NCBI RefSeq assembly: GCF_000702665.1
Contig: NZ_JNJA01000001.1
Coordinates: 62,001-126,000 of the forward strand
Direction: 5' to 3'
DNA: 64,000 bases
From: Solidesulfovibrio alcoholivorans DSM 5433
GTDB taxonomy: Bacteria > Desulfobacterota > Desulfovibrionia > Desulfovibrionales > Desulfovibrionaceae
Numbering within the stretch: position 1 is the first letter of the stretch; every line of letters begins with the position of its first letter. The notes beneath the pieces are model-generated. The model worked only from the letters and a program-made list of their open reading frames with translations. It was not told the DNA's origin and did no database searches. The translations under genes were made by a program, and so were the position numbers. Positions 8,481 through 19,275 of the stretch are shown piece after piece.

Positions 8481-9824
8481 CTACGGCCGGGCCATCAGGG
8501 ACAGCAGCCAGACGTAGAACGCCGCCACGCCCAGCTGGCACATGGCGATGGGCACGCCGTAGCGCATGAACGCGGCAAAGGCGATGGGCTTGCCGTGGCT
8601 GGCGCTGATGCCGGCGGCGACCAGCGTGGCCGAGGAGCCGATGAGGGTGACGTTGCCGCCGAGCGTACCGCCGAACATCATGCCCGCGAACACGGGCAGC
8701 GACGCCGCGGGCCAGTCAGAATACCCGAAACCCAGGGCGAATTCCGGGACGAGCTTCGCCATGACCATGTAGCCCTTGGCGAGGAGAACCGCCGCGGCCA
8801 CGACGGGGATATTGGCCAGAAACCCGGACAAAAGCCCGATGGCCGCAAGGAGCACCAGGGCCGCCTCGAGCAGGCGGTCGCCGACGCCGGCGTAGAGCAT
8901 GCGGGACAGCCCGCTCATGATGCCGGTTTTCGTGATCTCCTCGACGAAACACATCATGCAGAAAATAAAGACCAGCGTGCGCCAGTCGATGTCCCGGAAA
9001 ACGGCTTCGGTGGATTCGTAGCGGGACACGTGCAGGGCGAACAGGGCCAGGCTCGCGCCGATGATCGCCGCGCTCGGCGGAACGACGGTGACGGGCAGGA
9101 AGTCTCCGACGAGAAAGAGCGCGACCATCACCGCCAGGGCGCCCAGAGCGAGGAAGCAGAACCCCGGGCGGGCGATGGGCTGTGGGCGCAGGTCCGCGGA
9201 AAGGCGGCGCCGGGCCTTCCAGCAGGGGCCGAAGAGCAGGGGCATGAGCGGAATCACGACGAGGATGCTGAGGAGCCCGCCGGGGCTGATCTTTCGCAGG
9301 TATTCGGTGAACGACAGGCCGGCGGCCTGCCCCACCAGAAAGGTCGCCGGGTCGCCGACGAGGGTGAGCAGGCCCGCCGCGTTGCTGATGACGGCGGTCA
9401 GGATCAGCGGTCCCGTGAAGTCCGTGTCCAGCTCCTTGCAGACCCCGATCACGATGGGGGCGATGAGGATCACCGCCGTGGCGTTGGGCAGGATGGCGCA
9501 GACCACGGACGTCATGGCCGTCAGCAGCAGCAGGAAGCGCCGGCCGCTGCCGCCGGTCAGGAGCAGGAAGCGCGTGCCCAGGTTGCCGAAGATGCCCGTG
9601 GGCGCAAGCACGCGGGCGACGACCATGCCGCCGAACAGCAGCGCCAGGGAACCCGAAGATGCCCGGATGGCGTTGAAGACGTCGTTGTGGGTGACCAGCC
9701 CGCCAAGGGTCAGCGCGCACAGGCCGAGCATGGCGAGCAGCGTCATGTCGGCGACATTGAGCGCGATGCAGACGATGACCAGCCCGAAAACGACCGTGAT
9801 GGACAGGGGTTGCGCTTCCAGCAT
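8481..9824 (-). CDS. Ion/anion permease of the ArsB-NhaD/SLC13 superfamily
   Basis: A 447-residue integral membrane protein with about 11-12 hydrophobic segments. Two repeat-related motifs mark the superfamily: LPNATAVILIAPIVIGV in the first half and GGTLGGNVTLIGSSATLVAAG in the second. A further ILTAVISNAAGLLTLVGDPATFLVG stretch resembles the P-protein/NhaD branch. The start has GGAAGAG upstream. It lies on the same strand as the solute-binding gene but 84 bp after it, and need not be co-functional. Substrate (Na+/H+, arsenite or dicarboxylate) is undecided. Confidence 0.75.
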   Translation of the reverse strand: MLEAQPLSITVVFGLVIVCIALNVADMTLLAMLGLCALTLGGLVTHNDVFNAIRASSGSLALLFGGMVVARVLAPTGIFGNLGTRFLLLTGGSGRRFLLLLTAMTSVVCAILPNATAVILIAPIVIGVCKELDTDFTGPLILTAVISNAAGLLTLVGDPATFLVGQAAGLSFTEYLRKISPGGLLSILVVIPLMPLLFGPCWKARRRLSADLRPQPIARPGFCFLALGALAVMVALFLVGDFLPVTVVPPSAAIIGASLALFALHVSRYESTEAVFRDIDWRTLVFIFCMMCFVEEITKTGIMSGLSRMLYAGVGDRLLEAALVLLAAIGLLSGFLANIPVVAAAVLLAKGYMVMAKLVPEFALGFGYSDWPAASLPVFAGMMFGGTLGGNVTLIGSSATLVAAGISASHGKPIAFAAFMRYGVPIAMCQLGVAAFYVWLLSLMARP

Positions 9825-9908
9825 GACGACTCTTCCGGTGTTTGGCGTCGCGGGGCAAGGGCCCAGCGTGGCGTCCGTTCAAAAACACTCCACGTCCGAT
9901 GGAGCGCC

Positions 9909-10913
9909 CTAGAAATCCGGCGGGATCATCAGACCGCCCTGGGACCAGAGGCGGTTCGGCCCCGGTTCGAGGCCAAGGGGGCTGTCCGCGCCCAGATTGC
10001 GCCGGAACATCTCCCCGTAGTTCCCCACGGCGGCCACGGCCCGGGCCGCCCAGCCCGGCTCGATGCCGAATGTTTTGGCCAGGATATCGGACTTGTGCAC
10101 AAAGACCTCCCTCGCCGGGCTCGCGGGCGCGTCGGGCCGGAAAGAGGCCTGGTTCAGGCCGAACTCCTCCGCCAGCAGCAGGCTGGCCCAGACGGCTTCC
10201 ACGAGCTGCCGCCATTCGTTGTCTCCCTGGCGCACGGCCGGGGACAGGGAATCCATGGTGTGGTCGTCCTTGATGATCACGTAGGCGTCCTTGCCGCCCG
10301 GAGCCACAACGCGCAGGGACGCGAGCAGGAGGGCGTCGCTGGCGTAGCCCTGGCAGGCTCCCTCGAAAAAGCCCTGGCGCGCCTGCTCGTCGCTGTCGAA
10401 ATCGCGCTTGTCGATGTGCAGCCCCTGGCGCAGGGCCCAGAAATTGATGGAAACGTCCTGGGTCGAGTCCCTGACGACGCAGATCGCCTTCCCATCGAGA
10501 TCGGGTATGTCATGAATGCCGCTTTGCGCGCCGACCAGGATGCCCTGGGTACTGTAGGCCAGCGGCCCGGTGAAGACGATGCCGAGGGTGGCCTCGCGGC
10601 GTAGCGTCCAACTGGCGTTTCGCGCCAGGATGTCGATCTCGCCGCTCATCAGGGCGGGAAACCGCGCGAGCATCGGCAACGGCTTGTAACTGACGCGCGT
10701 GTCCTCGCCCAGGGCGGCGGCCACGGCGCGGCAGAAATCGACGTCCAATCCGCTCCAGACACCTTCCGCATTGCGTTCGGAAAAGCCGGGAATGCCGGTG
10801 CTGACGCCGCAACGCACGGTTTTCGCGTTCTTGACCGATGTCAGGGTTTCGCCGGCAAACGCCGTGCCCGCCAGGGCCCAAAAAAAGACGCATGTCAAAA
10901 CGACCTGTCGCAT
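9909..10913 (-). CDS. Amino-acid ABC transporter solute-binding protein, AapJ/BztA type
   Basis: A 334-residue exported protein. The start MRQVVLTCVF is preceded by AAAGGAGG, and the signal peptide ends near AFAGE. The motifs VRCGVSTGIPGFS and WSGLDVDFCRAVAAALG are characteristic of the general L-amino-acid binding proteins (AapJ/BztA). NYGEMFRRNLG near the C-terminus is also typical. No permease or ATPase gene lies beside it, so it is an orphan component whose partners must be encoded elsewhere. Confidence 0.85.
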   Translation of the reverse strand: MRQVVLTCVFFWALAGTAFAGETLTSVKNAKTVRCGVSTGIPGFSERNAEGVWSGLDVDFCRAVAAALGEDTRVSYKPLPMLARFPALMSGEIDILARNASWTLRREATLGIVFTGPLAYSTQGILVGAQSGIHDIPDLDGKAICVVRDSTQDVSINFWALRQGLHIDKRDFDSDEQARQGFFEGACQGYASDALLLASLRVVAPGGKDAYVIIKDDHTMDSLSPAVRQGDNEWRQLVEAVWASLLLAEEFGLNQASFRPDAPASPAREVFVHKSDILAKTFGIEPGWAARAVAAVGNYGEMFRRNLGADSPLGLEPGPNRLWSQGGLMIPPDF

Positions 10914-10950
10914 CCGGCCTCCTTTGCCGTACAGGCGCACGGCAATCGCT

Positions 10951-11754
10951 TCACTGCCCCAGCCGTTGCAGCAACTGCATAGCGGCGGCGCGGCCCGGGG
11001 CTTCCCTCACAATCCGCACGGTGAGCACCCGGGCCTTGTCCGCCTGGCCGGCCCCAGGTAGAGGCCGGCCATGGCCGCGAACACCTGCTGGTCCTGCGGC
11101 GACAGGGCGAGCCCCTGCGTAAAGGCCTGTTCGGCCCGGGCCGGCTCCTTGAGCAGAAGCAAGACCTGTGCACGTCGTGGCAGTCGCTGCAACGCACGCC
11201 ACGCGCGAATATCCTGCTTTGCGGAAACGAGCCGCAAACGTAGTCCTCGGCCAGGATCTGCCCATCGGGATAATTGACGCCCTCGTTCAAAAGCTCCGGC
11301 ACGATGAGGTCGAGCAGTTCGCCCTGGACGAAGTCCGCCGTGGACATGCCCGTCGGGTGGCCAGGGGCAGTTCCAGGAGCGCCTCGTCGCCGCCCGCAAG
11401 CGCGCCCTCGAGGTCGCCCCGCAGCACCGAGGCGAAGGGCTCCTTCGTTTGCCATTCGGGATGCTGCGGCGCCATGGTCCTGACCCGGTCGAGGACGAAA
11501 AAAATCTGAAAATACAGTGGCTTTTCCGCCAAGAGCGTGCCGTCGTTGTCGAAGGTGGCGATGCGCTCCGGCACGGGCACGAAATCCGGCGATCCTTCGC
11601 GGGTCGTTTTCACGACGAATGCGAGGATGGCCGTCTTGGCCGCGCCGTCGTTCCAGGACGGCAGCGGATCGGTTCGCTGCGCGACAGCCAGTTGGCAGGC
11701 GAAAAGCGCGACGGTGACGACAAGAGACACCAGTAATGTTCGATGCAACTTCAT
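10951..11754 (-). pseudogene. Decayed mosaic: exported HAD phosphatase joined to multihaem cytochrome/TPR remnant
   Basis: The 5' part encodes a signal peptide (MKLHRTLLVS) and an HAD-like start, with ERIATFDNDGTLLAEKPLYF carrying the DxDGT nucleophile block, then about 60 more residues. Near 11355 a one-base shift is needed to continue into TGMSTADFV. Within a few residues the sequence changes family to LLNEGVNYPDGQILAEDYV, GSFPQSRIFARGV and CSDCH, which is the CxxCH-bearing part of a multihaem cytochrome/TPR protein. Two more shifts (about 11180 and 11055) restore TPR-like text (EPARAEQAFTQGLALSPQDQ) up to the TGA at 10951. This looks like a deletion that fused two genes and then decayed. 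Confidence 0.7.
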
Positions 11755-11803
11755 AAGGGGTATCCTCTCCGTTTGGTTGGGGAATGCCCGTGTCGCACAA
11801 AAG

Positions 11804-11841
11804 GCTTGCCTCCGGGGCATGATGCCGCTCCGGGGGCAAGC
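11804..11841. repeat. Imperfect hairpin, degenerate relative of the dispersed repeat
   Basis: GCTTGCC...GGCAAGC arms enclose CTCCGG and a GGCATGATGCC core, similar to the CATGATG core of repeat copy 1. It stands upstream of the HAD/cytochrome remnant. Confidence 0.4.
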
Positions 11842-12044
11842 ATGGTCACGGACTTGGGCCGGCATATGGCCTCTTGCGGGGCATTGTGCCTTGTACCGCG
11901 CTTCCGATGTCCGTGCCGGCTCTCGCGATCACGATACCCCTTGCCTGTCGGCTTTGAAAGGCGGGCGGCCTGGGACCATAACCGGAACACACTCGGGATC
12001 GGCGCGGCGGCCGGAATGACTGGGACGTACCCGCCGCCGGGGAC

Positions 12045-13043
12045 TCAGAACTTGATGGCGAAGGAAGCGTACACCGTGTCCATGAGAAAGCTGTGCCGCG
12101 CGCCGAGGTCGTGGATCCATTTGCCGATGAGCATGAGGTCCTTGCCCCCGACGGGAATGGTGCAGGTGGCGATGGGGCCGATGCCGGTGCCCGAACATTC
12201 GAAGGAGCCGAGCTTGGCCCCGGAACCCGTGTCCGGCGTGGTCTGGGTCAGCAGGTAGCCGGTCGCGCCCAGGGCGAAACGCGGATTGAAATGGTAGGCG
12301 GCCGTCCAGTCCACATGCAGGAGGTTGCCGGAGAGGTAATGCGTATCGGGGTTTTCCGTGTTGATCATGTAGCCGGTATTGATCGAGAGCTCGAGATTGC
12401 TTTTACTGAGCCAGGTGAAGGCCACGTTGCCGTCGAAAGAGAAATAATTCATGCCGAGGTTGGTCAGCTTGCTCGGGTTGTAATAGCCCGTTGGCAAAAA
12501 TACGATGGGCATGACCGCGATGTGGCATTCGCCGAAGTTCCAGCCGGCGATGACGGGCATGAAAAAGAGGTCGGACAGCCCGCCCCGGTTGCCGGAACCG
12601 CCGATGCTTTTCTGGTCGGGCAGGGGGAGCCCGGTGGGGTTGGAGCGGGAAGAATAGGTGGCCGAGGCGTCGCCGGAAACATGCAGGTTGACGATGACGG
12701 GCACGCCGAGGCCGACGCCCAGAAAGCCGTTCATGGCCGGCACGTCGAACATGTAGGTCAATTTGGTGAGGTTGACGACGGAGTGGACGTCGAGCCCGGC
12801 GTAGACGCGCCCGCCCTTGAGCGCCCCGTCGATATGGCCGGCCTGGTAGATCGTGTCGTTGCGCGCGTAAAAGCCCGCCGCCGGGATGTAGCCCATGAGA
12901 AAGTCGCCGTACGCGCCCTGGATGTAATGGCTTGTACCGCCTTCGACCGCGAGGGACTGCCGGGGCACGAAGACAAAACAGGCGAGGAGGAGCAAGGCCT
13001 GCAAACAGAAACGATGCCGCGCGGGGGAAAGGGTGTGGCACAT
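12045..13043 (-). CDS. Outer-membrane beta-barrel of the phenol MetA-degradation/SphA family
   Basis: A 332-residue protein with a signal peptide (ALLLLACFVFVPRQSLAVEG). The mature chain alternates short hydrophobic and polar residues, has many aromatic girdle residues, and ends in SFAIKF, the terminal-Phe signal of outer-membrane barrels. DFLMGYIPAAGFYARND, LPTGYYNP and WTAAYHFNPRFALGATGYL match the family often annotated as phenol MetA-pathway outer-membrane protein. The role is probably uptake or binding of a hydrophobic compound. The AT-rich stretch upstream (13140-13210) probably carries its promoter. Confidence 0.75.
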   Translation of the reverse strand: MCHTLSPARHRFCLQALLLLACFVFVPRQSLAVEGGTSHYIQGAYGDFLMGYIPAAGFYARNDTIYQAGHIDGALKGGRVYAGLDVHSVVNLTKLTYMFDVPAMNGFLGVGLGVPVIVNLHVSGDASATYSSRSNPTGLPLPDQKSIGGSGNRGGLSDLFFMPVIAGWNFGECHIAVMPIVFLPTGYYNPSKLTNLGMNYFSFDGNVAFTWLSKSNLELSINTGYMINTENPDTHYLSGNLLHVDWTAAYHFNPRFALGATGYLLTQTTPDTGSGAKLGSFECSGTGIGPIATCTIPVGGKDLMLIGKWIHDLGARHSFLMDTVYASFAIKF

Positions 13044-13875
13044 GGGCGACCTTATTTACCTTGTGGGTGGCGTACCGGCGCTTCCTCAAACTACAGTTGC
13101 GTTTACCCGAGCAAGAAACATTCGGCAAACGAAATGTAGCCCGCGCCTTGCCGAAAGAACCGTTATTACAGCATCATATTACAATATATAACAATCGAGT
13201 ATCCAGTCTCATTCTCCCCTGTCCGCGCTGAAGAATATGATCCGCCGACTCGTACGCAACGCGATCGCCTTTCCGCATTTTCTACTGCAAAATGCATGCG
13301 CCTTCCTATTATGAAAGATATTCCTCACCTTTCTAGAGTTCAGACATAGCGCTTCTCGACCTTGGCATCCTGGTTTGCGAGACAAAATCCAGCATTGTAT
13401 TTCACGATTGCACGAAAGCAGCGCACCCACTTCCATACGGCCGTGCCATTCCGCGCCCAGGGGAAATATTTGCAACAATGCGGCTGTTGCACAAGGACAT
13501 CGTTTTCGAAACGGCGCGACGGAAGACAGAAGCCGGCCCGGCCTTGCCAGAATAAAAACGCGCGCCGCAGCACGGGCACGGCGCCGCCTCCTGCTCCGGC
13601 GCATCGAACGCGGGAGGCGTCCGTCGCGGGAAACCGCGCATGGCCGTCGTCCATGGCATAAGGAGGCGCGGCGACGCGGGCGCGCCGTCGCAAAAACGAA
13701 GCGCCGGGTTCCCCCGACGCTTCGTTCGATACGGCGCTTGCCGTTCTCCCGGTCCCGGCACGGCCCGCCTCTTCGAAAGAGGCCTGCGCCATGCCGGCAA
13801 CCTGGAGCGTTGTCGCCGCTTCCGGGCATCCCCCTTTCCGGGGCATGCCCAGCTCGCATTATGAGAGTTGTCTCG
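13044..13875. other. Gene-free, AT-richer gap
   Basis: About 830 bp without a frame that has a ribosome site, a motif or the third-position bias of its neighbours. The first 400 bp are clearly AT-richer than the rest of the window, including ATATTACAATATATAACAAT near 13175-13195, which could hold the promoter of the outer-membrane gene. The second half returns to high GC and looks like eroded coding sequence. I found no tRNA or repeat copy in it. Confidence 0.5.
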
Positions 13876-16518
13876 CTAGCCGGCCACGGCCGCCTTGACC
13901 CGGGAAAACGCCTCGTCGATGCCCGCCGGGTTCGTGCCGCCGGCCTGCGCCATGTCCGGACGGCCGCCGCCCGAACCTCCGACCGCCGCGGCCGCGTCCT
14001 TGATCAGCGCCGGGGCCGTGAAACGGCCGTGCAGATCCTTGCTCACGGCCACGATCAGGCTGACCTTGCCGCCTTCCTGTTCGGCCGCGATGGCGACCAC
14101 GCCCGAGGGAACCTTGCTGCGCAGATCGTCCATGGCCTCGCGCAGGGCTTTCACGTTGGGTGCATCCACCTTGGCGCACAGCACCTTGACGCCGCCGATC
14201 TCCTCCAGGCCGCTTAAGAGATCGCGGCCCTGGCCCGAGGCCAGCTTGGCGGCGAGCTGTTCCTTTTCCTTGCCGAGCGCCTTGATCTCGTCCTGGAGCT
14301 TTTTGACGCGGCCCACAAGCTCGCCCGGCCGCGCCTTGACCAGGTGCAACGCCTCGTCGCGTTCGCCGCGCATGGCCCGCATCTGCGCCAGGGCGTTTAG
14401 GCCCGTGGCCGCCTCGATGCGCCGCGTGCCCGCGGCCACGCCCGCTTCGGAGAGAATGAGGAAGCTGCCGGCTTGGCCCGTGGCGGAAAGGTGCGTGCCG
14501 CCGCAAAATTCCATGGATACGCCCGGCACCTCGACCACGCGCACCTCATCGCCGTATTTTTCGCCGAAAAGCGCTGTCGCGCCCTTGGACCGGGCCGCCT
14601 CGATGGGCAGCACCTCGGTGACGACCGGCGCGTCGAGCAGGATCGCCGCGTTGACCTCGTCCTCGACACGGGCAAGTTCCTCGGGCGTCATGGCCGAAAC
14701 ATGGGTGAAGTCGAAGCGCAGCCGGTCGGGCGCAACCAGCGAGCCGGCCTGGTTGACGTGGCCGCCGAGCACGTTCTTGAGCGCCTTGTGCAAAAGGTGC
14801 GTGGCCGTATGGTTGCGCGCCGTGGCCATGCGCGTGGCCGTGTCCACGGCGAGTTCCGCTTCCTGGTCGAGCAGGATCTCGCCCGCTTCCACCTTGATGT
14901 GGTGCGCGGTCAGTTCCGGCCCGGCTTTGACGGTCCCCGTGACGGCGGCGTCGCCGGTCAGGGTGGACACCTTGCCCACGTCGCCGGCCTGGCCGCCGGA
15001 TTCGCCGTAAAAGGGCGTCACCGCGCTGACCATGTAGCCGGTCTCCCCGGCGGTGAGGCGCTCCACGGCCTGGCCCTCGGCGGAAATGAGCGCATTGACC
15101 CGGCTTTGGGCGGTAAGCGCCTCGTAGCCCACGAAACGCGACTTCATGCCCGACTCGAGCAGTTCCAGGAACAGCACCGCGGGGTCGGTCTCGCCGCTGC
15201 CCTTCCAGGCCTTTTTCGCCCGGGCCTTCTGCTCGGCCATGCTCGCGCGGTAGCCGTCCTCGTCGGCGACGATGCCCCGCTTGCCGGCCACGTCGTTGAC
15301 GATGTCCAGCGGAAATCCGTAGGTGTCGTAAAGCTTGAAGGCGAACTGGCCGGTGATGGTCTTTTCTCCGGCGGCCTCCATGCGGTCGAGCTCCTCGCCG
15401 AGGATCGCCAGGCCCTTGTCGAGGGTCACGCCGAAGCGCTCCTCTTCCTCGCGCACCACCCGCTCCATGAATTCGCGGCTGGCCACGAGCTCGGGATAGG
15501 CGTCGCCCATGACGTCCACCACCGTGCCGGCGGTCTTGAAAAGGAACGGGTCGGACAGGCCGATCAGCTTGCCGAAACGCAGGGCGCGGCGGATGAGCCG
15601 GCGCAGCACGTAGCCCCGGCCCTCGTTGGAGGGCATGACGCCGTCGGCGAGCAGGAAGGCCACCGAGCGGCTGTGGTCGCCGATGACGCGCAGCGCCGTG
15701 TCGTGCTCGTCGTTGTCGCCGTAGGCCACCTTCGCGATGGACGCGGCCGTGGCGATGATGGTCTGGAACAGGTCGATGTCGAAATTGGAGTGCACGCCCT
15801 GGACCACGGCCGCGATGCGCTCAAGGCCCATGCCGGTGTCGATGCTCGGGCGCGGCAGGGCGACGCGCGTCTCCTTGTCGATCTGGTCGTACTGCATGAA
15901 GACGAGGTTCCAGATTTCCAGGAACCGGTCGCAGTCGCAGGTGCCGATGCCGCAATTGGGGCCGCAGGCGATTTCCGCGCCCCGGTCGTACATGATCTCC
16001 GAGCACGGGCCGCAGGGGCCGGTGTCGCCCATGGACCAGAAATTGTCCTTCTCGCCCAGGCGGTAGATGCGCTCGTCGGAGAGGCCCGCGACCTTTTTCC
16101 ACAGCCCGTGCGCCTCGTCGTCGTCCAGATAGACCGTGGCGTAGAGGCGCGACTTGTCGAGGCCGATGACCTCGGTCAGGAAGGTCCAGGCGAACCGGAT
16201 GGCGTCTTCCTTGAAATAGTCGCCGAAGGAAAAGTTGCCGAGCATCTCGAAGAAGGTGTGGTGGCGGGCGGTGCGGCCGACGTTTTCCAGGTCGTTGTGC
16301 TTGCCGCCCACGCGCAGGCACTTCTGGGAGGTGGTGGCGCGCTTGTAGCCGGGCTTGTCCTGGCCCAGGAACACCTTCTTGAACTGCACCATGCCTGCGT
16401 TGGTGAAAAGAAGCGAGGGGTCCTCGCGTGGCACGAGGGGCGAGGAAGCAACCTGCTGGTGCCCGTTGGCGACGAAGAATTCCAGGAACTTGGCGCGAAT
16501 CTCATTGGCCGTCATCAT
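13876..16518 (-). CDS. alaS: Alanine--tRNA ligase
   Basis: An 880-residue protein, the normal length for AlaRS. I start it at [11 protein letters not shown], where GGAGG lies 7 nt upstream; the open frame extends further but only through repeat DNA. Class II catalytic domain (1-250): [39 protein letters not shown] and the DTGMGLERI motif 3. The editing domain holds HTATHLLH (570-577) and FCGGTH (C672, H676), the zinc-binding residues for clearing Ser-tRNA(Ala). The C-terminal C-Ala domain includes a coiled segment (about 725-745) and [15 protein letters not shown]. It charges tRNA(Ala) in the cytosol. recA lies upstream on the same strand, but about 300 bp of repeats intervene, so alaS probably has its own promoter. 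Confidence 0.98.
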   Translation of the reverse strand: MMTANEIRAKFLEFFVANGHQQVASSPLVPREDPSLLFTNAGMVQFKKVFLGQDKPGYKRATTSQKCLRVGGKHNDLENVGRTARHHTFFEMLGNFSFGDYFKEDAIRFAWTFLTEVIGLDKSRLYATVYLDDDEAHGLWKKVAGLSDERIYRLGEKDNFWSMGDTGPCGPCSEIMYDRGAEIACGPNCGIGTCDCDRFLEIWNLVFMQYDQIDKETRVALPRPSIDTGMGLERIAAVVQGVHSNFDIDLFQTIIATAASIAKVAYGDNDEHDTALRVIGDHSRSVAFLLADGVMPSNEGRGYVLRRLIRRALRFGKLIGLSDPFLFKTAGTVVDVMGDAYPELVASREFMERVVREEEERFGVTLDKGLAILGEELDRMEAAGEKTITGQFAFKLYDTYGFPLDIVNDVAGKRGIVADEDGYRASMAEQKARAKKAWKGSGETDPAVLFLELLESGMKSRFVGYEALTAQSRVNALISAEGQAVERLTAGETGYMVSAVTPFYGESGGQAGDVGKVSTLTGDAAVTGTVKAGPELTAHHIKVEAGEILLDQEAELAVDTATRMATARNHTATHLLHKALKNVLGGHVNQAGSLVAPDRLRFDFTHVSAMTPEELARVEDEVNAAILLDAPVVTEVLPIEAARSKGATALFGEKYGDEVRVVEVPGVSMEFCGGTHLSATGQAGSFLILSEAGVAAGTRRIEAATGLNALAQMRAMRGERDEALHLVKARPGELVGRVKKLQDEIKALGKEKEQLAAKLASGQGRDLLSGLEEIGGVKVLCAKVDAPNVKALREAMDDLRSKVPSGVVAIAAEQEGGKVSLIVAVSKDLHGRFTAPALIKDAAAAVGGSGGGRPDMAQAGGTNPAGIDEAFSRVKAAVAG

Positions 16519-16587
16519 CGATATGCCTCCGCATGGGGATGGAAGACCAAAGGACGCATCCCCCGCATCTTCCTCGAAAGAATAAGA

Positions 16588-16664
16588 ACCAGGAGGGGCG
16601 ACGCCCCTCCTGGACCACCCCATCGGGGGGGATAATCCCCCCCGAACCCCCTTGAAGGGTGGGG
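16588..16664 (+). repeat. REP-like dispersed repeat, copy 2 (double palindrome)
   Basis: Two inner palindromes in tandem, CCAGGAGGGGCGACGCCCCT and GGGGGGATAATCCCCCC, then GAACCCCCTTGAAGGG. It combines both core variants of the family within one copy. Confidence 0.75.
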
Positions 16665-16692
16665 CTAAAAAATCTGTTCCTCCCCGCTCTCG

Positions 16693-16744
16693 TGGGGCCG
16701 GAAGGGCGTTGCCGCCGGCATGCGGCAACGCCCTTCCGGCCCCA
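16693..16744. repeat. Perfect 23-bp hairpin between repeat copies
   Basis: Arms 16693-16715 and 16722-16744 are exact reverse complements with a 6-nt CGGCAT loop. It lies between copies 2 and 3 of the dispersed repeat. It may terminate recA transcription. Confidence 0.7.
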
Positions 16745-16748
16745 CCAG

Positions 16749-16790
16749 CGAGGGGGTCCGGGGGTATCATGCCCCCCGGCCGCCGGAGGC
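16749..16790 (-). repeat. REP-like dispersed repeat, copy 3 (reverse)
   Basis: GAGGGGGTCCGGGGGTATCA, then CCCCCCGG and CCGCCGGAGGC: the same unit as copy 1 in opposite orientation, facing copy 2. A pyrimidine tract follows it up to the recA stop. Confidence 0.8.
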
Positions 16791-16816
16791 ATCTTCACTC
16801 TTCCCTCCGGCGCTCC

Positions 16817-17884
<1,068 letters not shown>

Positions 17885-18014
17885 GTCGCCGTGCTCCTGC
17901 TAAAGTGTCTGGGGCGCAAGTGCGGCTACATAGCAAAATCCTTGCCGCCCGGCAACTTCGGCGGGGCGGGGCAAACCGCTTGCCATGCGGCCGCCGAGCC
18001 CTTAGCTACGCCGC

Positions 18015-19076
18015 ATGAAATCCTACCACGCCCTGGCCCTTTTTTCCGGGGGCCTCGACAGCATACTCGCCGCCAAGACCGTCCTCGAGCAGGGACTCGA
18101 CGTCCTGTGCCTACACTTCGTCAGCCCCTTTTTCGGCAAGCCCGACAAGATCGCGCGCTGGCGCGAAATCTACGGCCTCGACATCATCCCCGTGGACGTC
18201 TCCGACGCCTACGTGCGCATGATGGCCGCCGGCCCCGCCCACGGCCTGGGCAAGATCCTCAACCCCTGCGTGGACTGCAAGATCCTCATGCTGCGCCGGG
18301 CCAAGGCGCTGCTCGCCGACTACGGCGCGTCGTTCATCATTTCCGGCGAAGTCCTCGGCCAGCGGCCCATGTCCCAACGCCTGGACGCGCTCAACATCAT
18401 CATCCGCGACTCCGAAACCAAGGGCATCCTGCTGCGGCCCCTTTGCGCCAAACGCCTGCCCGAAACCGAAGCCGAGCTCTCCGGGCTCGTGGACCGGGAG
18501 CGCCTGCACGCCATCAGCGGCCGCGGCCGCAAGGACCAGCTCGCCCTCGCCGCGCACTTCGCCCTGCCCGAAATCCCCACCCCGGCCGGCGGCTGCCTGC
18601 TCACCGAAGAGCCCTCGGCCAAGCGTTTCTTTCCGCTTTTCATCCACAAGCCCGAGCCCACGCCCGCCGACTTCGAGCTGGCCAACATCGGCCGCCAGTT
18701 CTGGAGCGGCAACCGCTGGCTCGCCATCGGCCGCAACCAGTCCGACAACGCGCGCCTGGAAAAAATCATCGCACCCGGCGATCTCGTCTTCAAGGTGCGC
18801 CACCTGCCCGGCCCCCTGGGCGTCGCCCGGCCCATGCCCGAAAGCGCCTGGGACGCGGACGCCGTGGCCGACGCCGCCGCCTTCATCGCCTCGTTCAATC
18901 CCAAGGCCATGGCCGTCGCCGGCAACGTGCAGGTGGATGTGACCGGCTTCCCGGGCTCGCCCGTGCTCGTCGCTCCCGGCCGCGGCACGCCGCTCGATTG
19001 GCAGGAGCCCGCCTGGGAAACGGCCAAGGAAGGCAAACGCGAACGCTTCACCATCCACGGCGTGGGGGGAAGATAG
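18015..19076 (+). CDS. PP-loop ATPase, MnmA/TtuA-like, with NFACT-R-like C-terminal region
   Basis: A 353-residue protein. The PP-loop ALFSGGLDSILAAK (about 8-21) binds ATP. LNPCVDCKILML (about 76-88) matches the cysteine site of tRNA-thiolation enzymes. The C-terminal part has WLAIGRNQSDNARL and APGDLVFKVRHLPGP, resembling the NFACT-R/DUF814 fold. The family is often annotated as a tRNA 2-thiouridylase or methyltransferase, but the substrate is unproven. No strong ribosome site precedes the ATG. A dispersed repeat follows its stop. Confidence 0.75.
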   Translation: MKSYHALALFSGGLDSILAAKTVLEQGLDVLCLHFVSPFFGKPDKIARWREIYGLDIIPVDVSDAYVRMMAAGPAHGLGKILNPCVDCKILMLRRAKALLADYGASFIISGEVLGQRPMSQRLDALNIIIRDSETKGILLRPLCAKRLPETEAELSGLVDRERLHAISGRGRKDQLALAAHFALPEIPTPAGGCLLTEEPSAKRFFPLFIHKPEPTPADFELANIGRQFWSGNRWLAIGRNQSDNARLEKIIAPGDLVFKVRHLPGPLGVARPMPESAWDADAVADAAAFIASFNPKAMAVAGNVQVDVTGFPGSPVLVAPGRGTPLDWQEPAWETAKEGKRERFTIHGVGGR

Positions 19077-19105
19077 GGGAGAGGGAAGAGGGGAAGAGGA
19101 AGAGT

Positions 19106-19154
19106 GCCTCCGGCGGCCGGGGGGGATAATCCCCCCCGGACCCCCTTGACGGGG
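19106..19154 (+). repeat. REP-like dispersed repeat, copy 4
   Basis: GCCTCCGGCGGCC, GGGGGGATAATCCCCCC, then GGACCCCCTTGACGGGG, preceded by a GAAGAGGAAGAG tract. It faces copy 5 about 70 bp away, with a short TCTCGCGAGA palindrome between them. Confidence 0.85.
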
Positions 19155-19221
19155 GGGGGAGGTTGGGGGACGAAATCTCGCGAGACGTTGCGCTTTTGGG
19201 TCCACTTCATTTACCCCTTGC

Positions 19222-19263
19222 GAGGGGGTCCGGGGGGGATTATCCCCCCCGGCCGCCGGAGGC
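19222..19263 (-). repeat. REP-like dispersed repeat, copy 5 (reverse)
   Basis: Reverse unit ending CCGCCGGAGGC. Its GGAGG lies about 14 nt before the ATG of the nucleotidyltransferase gene and is the only Shine-Dalgarno-like sequence available there. Confidence 0.8.
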
Positions 19264-19275
19264 ACTCTTATTCCC

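Noticed and set aside
7797..10604. Long plus-strand open frame of about 935 codons
   Set aside because: It runs antisense to the MBL, permease and solute-binding genes; its composition is Arg/Gly/His-rich shadow sequence.
13170..13200. FNR/CRP-like site in the AT-rich stretch
   Set aside because: The half-sites do not form a symmetric TTGAT-N4-ATCAA dyad.
13209..13859. Minus-strand frame of about 216 codons in the gap before alaS
   Set aside because: No ribosome site, no recognisable domain, and an internal base-composition change at about 13450.
16519..16770. 84-residue N-terminal extension of AlaRS
   Set aside because: It is encoded by REP-like repeats; the normal AlaRS start with GGAGG is at 16518.
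17885..18014. SOS (LexA) operator upstream of recA
   Set aside because: No convincing CTG-N10-CAG or related dyad at promoter distance.
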